Below, piece by piece: positions 61,479-64,000 of a DNA stretch of 64,000 bases. Each line of letters begins with the position of its first letter. Position 1 is the first letter of the stretch. Position numbers and translations under genes: made by a program. Under the pieces are notes generated by a model, which was not told where the DNA came from, did not search any database, and saw nothing but the letters and a program-made list of their open reading frames with translations. Source of the DNA: Burkholderia pyrrocinia. Lineage in GTDB: Bacteria > Pseudomonadota > Gammaproteobacteria > Burkholderiales > Burkholderiaceae. The stretch lies in assembly GCF_001028665.1 (NCBI RefSeq), contig NZ_CP011504.1, positions 248,001 through 312,000 on the forward strand, in the 5' to 3' direction.

Positions 61479-62699
61479 CTACAGAAACGTTTTCAGGTTC
61501 ACCGCCGGATCGGCGAGTTTCACCGGATCGGGCACCGCTCCTGCCGCGATCAGCCGGCGCGATGCGCCGATGTCGCGCCCCAGGTTCGCCGCGGCCACCG
61601 CGGCGATTCGGCCGTCGTCGCCCAGCCCGAACACCGTGAACGGCCCGCTCGCCGGATCGCCGCGCACGACGGTCGTGCATTCGCTGCCGAACAACCCGAG
61701 CATCTGCAGATTGCAGTCGTACTGATCGGACCATAGCCACGGCAGTTCGGCATAGGTCTCGTCCGCGCCGAGCAGGTTCGCGGCCGCAACGGCCGGCTGG
61801 TTTTCGGCAACCTGCCAAGATTCGATCCGCACGTGACGCCCGAGCAGCGGATTGAAATGCATCGTCACCTCGCCCGCCGCGAAGATCGCGGGATCGGCGG
61901 TGCGGCAGCCCGCGTCGACGCGTATCCCGTTGTCGACGTCGAGCCCGGCCGCCTGTGCAAGCTCGACATTGGGCACGACACCGATGCCGACCACGACGAT
62001 ATCGGCCGGCACATCGCCGCGATCGGTCTCGACGATCGCACCGCCGGACGGCGCACGTCGGATCGCACGCGGCAGCGTCGCCATCTGAAACACCACGCCA
62101 CGCGCGTCGTGCAACTGACGCGCATACGCACCGACGACTTCCGGCAACGCACGCTGCAGCAATCGGGGTGCCGGATCGATCACCGTCACGTCGCAACCTA
62201 GCTGGCGCGCCGCAGCCGCGACCTCGAGGCCGATGAAACCGCCACCGAGCACCGCGACGCGGCGGCCCGGCGCGAGTCGCGTGCGCAACGCACGCGCATC
62301 GTCAACGGTGCGGACGTAATGCGGCTCGACGCCTTCGTCGATCGCACCGCCGAACGTGCGCACCCGCGAACCCGTCGCGAGCACGAGCCGCGCGTACGGC
62401 AGCGTCGTGCCGTCGTCGAGCTGCACGCGCTGCGCGTCGCGCCCGATCGCATCGACGCGCGTGCCGAGCCGCAGCTCGATACGCTGCGTGTCGTACCACG
62501 CCGCATCGCGCACGAACGCGCGCTGCTCGCCGCCGTCGCTCATCAGCGCATCCTTCGACAGCGCGGGCCGGTCGTATGGCAGCTCGCGCTCCGCGCCGAT
62601 CATCACGATACGCGCGGCGGCATCGCGCTCGCGCAGCGCTTCGGCCGTGCGCCGGGCCGCGTGGCCCGCGCCGACGATTACGAACGGATCAGCCGACAT
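61479..62699 (-). CDS. andAa: Ferredoxin reductase component of anthranilate dioxygenase (AndAa type)
   Basis: 406-residue FAD/NADH reductase that feeds electrons to the Rieske ferredoxin. FAD motif VIVGAGHAARRTAEALR at the N-terminus, NAD motif VAVLGGGFIGLEVAAAA near residue 150, and the second FAD contact DPAIFAAGEVTMHFN near 285. The family is that of BphA4/AndAa-type reductases. It overlaps the ferredoxin gene by 11 bases and is last in the order large-small-ferredoxin-reductase, the known order of andAcAdAbAa in Burkholderia cepacia DBO1. The name rests on this order. Confidence 0.85.
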   Translation of the reverse strand: MSADPFVIVGAGHAARRTAEALRERDAAARIVMIGAERELPYDRPALSKDALMSDGGEQRAFVRDAAWYDTQRIELRLGTRVDAIGRDAQRVQLDDGTTLPYARLVLATGSRVRTFGGAIDEGVEPHYVRTVDDARALRTRLAPGRRVAVLGGGFIGLEVAAAARQLGCDVTVIDPAPRLLQRALPEVVGAYARQLHDARGVVFQMATLPRAIRRAPSGGAIVETDRGDVPADIVVVGIGVVPNVELAQAAGLDVDNGIRVDAGCRTADPAIFAAGEVTMHFNPLLGRHVRIESWQVAENQPAVAAANLLGADETYAELPWLWSDQYDCNLQMLGLFGSECTTVVRGDPASGPFTVFGLGDDGRIAAVAAANLGRDIGASRRLIAAGAVPDPVKLADPAVNLKTFL

Positions 62700-63015
62700 T
62701 GACTTCCACCTGCCCGTCGACGATCCGGAGCGGATAGGTCCGCACCGGCTCCGTGATCGGCGCGCATTTCGGCGCGCCGGTGCGGATGTCGATCAGCCCC
62801 TGGTGCAGCGGGCATTCGACGCAACCGTCCTCCACATAACCTTCGGACAGCCGCGCATGGCCGTGCGTGCAAAGGTCGTGCATCGCGAACAGTTCGTCGC
62901 CGATCCGGAACACGGCGATCGGCTTCTGGCCGGCGACACGCGCCGCCGGTTCGTCTTCGGAGAATTCGTCGAAAGCGCCGAGCGGATGCCACTCGGCGAG
63001 CGTTGCTTCGGTCAT
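62689..63015 (-). CDS. andAb: Rieske ferredoxin component (AndAb type)
   Basis: 108-residue [2Fe-2S] Rieske ferredoxin. The cluster ligands are visible as CTHGHARLSEG (Cys48, His50) and CPLHQGLIDIRTG (Cys68, His71). It carries electrons from the reductase AndAa to the oxygenase. The ATG at 63015 lies 17 bases after the small-subunit stop, and its end overlaps the reductase start, so the last genes are translated together. Confidence 0.88.
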   Translation of the reverse strand: MTEATLAEWHPLGAFDEFSEDEPAARVAGQKPIAVFRIGDELFAMHDLCTHGHARLSEGYVEDGCVECPLHQGLIDIRTGAPKCAPITEPVRTYPLRIVDGQVEVNVG

Positions 63016-63032
63016 GTCGGTTCCTTGCTTCG

Positions 63033-63509
63033 TCAGATCGGGGTGGCGAGCAGCGTCTGCACGCGCGACGTGTCGTAAATCACCCGCTTGGTCTTGTAGC
63101 GCAGCCCGTCGGGCGTGCGCACGACCGTGTCGTAGTACTTGCCGGCCTGGTACACGTTCGATTCGCCATTGCTGCGCGTCTGCACGACGACGTAGTTGCT
63201 CTCGGTGTCGATCTCGCCGTCGCGTTCGGCGACGATCGTCAGGCCCGACGTCATGTGCCGGTACGTGTGCTCCTCGAAAATGTTCGCGTGCCGCAGCGAC
63301 ACCACGCGATCGCGCAGCATCCGCTGGTTCGTGCAGTGGACGATCCCGACCGGCAGCCCGAGATCCGCGTTCTCCTTCGGCACGATCTCGTACGTGCAGT
63401 CCTCGGTGAACATTTCCGGCCAGTGTTCGAGCCGGTCGTTGTCGAGGTGCCCGATGTAGCGGTTCTGGAGCATGTAAATCTCGAACCACGTCTTCATGTC
63501 TTCCGTCAT
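63033..63509 (-). CDS. andAd: Ring-hydroxylating dioxygenase small (beta) subunit (AndAd type)
   Basis: 158-residue beta subunit with the cone-shaped NTF2-like fold: MKTWFEIYMLQNRYIGHLDN, LEHWPEMFTEDCTYEIVPKE, RMLRDRVVSLRHANIFEEHT, RHMTSGLTIV and YDTSRVQTLLATPI are typical. It is structural and forms an alpha3beta3 oxygenase with the large subunit. The ATG at 63509 (MTEDMKTW) has GGGAGCG upstream; an in-frame ATG at 63527 overlaps the large-subunit stop and is possible. Confidence 0.87.
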   Translation of the reverse strand: MTEDMKTWFEIYMLQNRYIGHLDNDRLEHWPEMFTEDCTYEIVPKENADLGLPVGIVHCTNQRMLRDRVVSLRHANIFEEHTYRHMTSGLTIVAERDGEIDTESNYVVVQTRSNGESNVYQAGKYYDTVVRTPDGLRYKTKRVIYDTSRVQTLLATPI

Positions 63510-63523
63510 TTCTCGCTCCCGCT

Positions 63524-64000
63524 TCAATAGCCCATCAGCTTCTGGTAACCGACCCAGAACTTGCGGATCAGGCTTTCGGTGATCACCGTGTCCTGCTGGT
63601 CCGGATTGCCGCGCGACATCTCGATCACCGACGTCGCATCGCCGTCGCGCACCGTACCGCGCTGCACGAGTTCGGTCGCCTCCGTATCCTCCATCGAGAT
63701 ATAGCCGGCCGGCCCGACCAGGTTCGCCTGCTTGATGCGCAGCGCGCGCAGCTCGGGCGTGTCGTCCGCATAACCGAAGAAGTGGAAGATCAGCTCGAAG
63801 TTGTCGGGGCCCTTCGGCAGGATCTGCCGCGCGACCAGCGTGTTGTGGATCTGCTGGATCACGAGCTGCGGGAAGATCGGCTGGATATGGTTCGTGCAGT
63901 CCTCGTCGTATTCCGACACGAGATCGAGGATCGATTCGTCCTCGAGGTGGAAGCCCTCGTCGAACGAACGGATGTTCTGCTGCTTGTACGCGGCCGACGT
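63524..64000 (-). CDS. andAc: Ring-hydroxylating dioxygenase large (alpha) subunit, C-terminal part (AndAc type)
   Basis: About 158 C-terminal residues are present; the frame is open through 64000, so the Rieske and most of the catalytic domain lie outside the window. Visible: QQNIRSFDEGFHLEDESILD, YDEDCTNHIQPIFPQLVIQQ, ILPKGPDNFELIFHFFGYAD and FWVGYQKLMGY, the end of the mononuclear-iron domain. With the three following genes it forms a three-component dioxygenase, most likely converting anthranilate to catechol with release of carbon dioxide and ammonia. The ATG at 63919 is internal, not the start. Confidence 0.83.
   Translation of the reverse strand, partial: TSAAYKQQNIRSFDEGFHLEDESILDLVSEYDEDCTNHIQPIFPQLVIQQIHNTLVARQILPKGPDNFELIFHFFGYADDTPELRALRIKQANLVGPAGYISMEDTEATELVQRGTVRDGDATSVIEMSRGNPDQQDTVITESLIRKFWVGYQKLMGY

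Overview
This window is GC-rich DNA from a Burkholderia cepacia complex-type genome, probably chromosome 2. The evidence is the complete cepacian-type exopolysaccharide cluster (bceA to bceK order), a wsp chemosensory operon whose output gene is a REC-histidine kinase hybrid, and an andAcAdAbAa-type anthranilate dioxygenase operon at the right edge. Start codons were set from ribosome binding sites, stop/start overlaps and family lengths. No tRNA, rRNA, CRISPR array, integrase or intact insertion sequence was seen.

Left part (1-19.8 kb): a truncated DHA2 MFS efflux gene, an HxlR regulator divergent from a second MFS exporter with a clear inverted repeat between them, then the exopolysaccharide locus. 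bceB-C-D-E-F-G-H-I-J-K run leftward: initiating sugar transferase, UDP-glucose dehydrogenase, tyrosine phosphatase, outer-membrane exporter, tyrosine autokinase, glycosyltransferases and polymerase. bceA (mannose-6-P isomerase/GDP-mannose pyrophosphorylase) is divergent from bceB across an AT-rich 428 bp regulatory gap. Beyond bceA lie a gene with a transposase-like N-terminal domain and a 0.7 kb AT-rich gap.

Middle part (19.8-43.5 kb): small stress and metabolic units. These are a rubrerythrin/Fe-S protein/DUF3501 operon; an ECF42-type sigma factor with two DGPF proteins and a glyoxalase-fold protein; an ExeM-type secreted nuclease; DUF883 and SYLF proteins; an AI-2E/PerM family permease; an SDR/CurA-like reductase pair; a PAP2 phosphatase; mntH behind an AraC-family regulator; LysR, OsmC, Dyp peroxidase, an ABC exporter, a riboflavin synthase-like protein and a ClC channel.

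Right part (43.6-64 kb): the overlapping operon wspHRR-wspA-B-C-D-E-F (surface-sensing chemotaxis-like system), an Na+/H+ antiporter, an AlsS-like acetolactate synthase plus aldehyde dehydrogenase, two tandem HigBA-type toxin-antitoxin pairs, a DUF445 membrane protein, and the 3' part of the anthranilate dioxygenase operon.

The most unusual signal is at 59.0-60.1 kb. The second higBA pair lies between two 92 bp direct repeats that match the 3' end of the DUF445 gene. The four base differences between the copies are all synonymous in the DUF445 frame. This suggests that the module was exchanged at the 3' end of this gene together with a foreign C-terminal coding segment.
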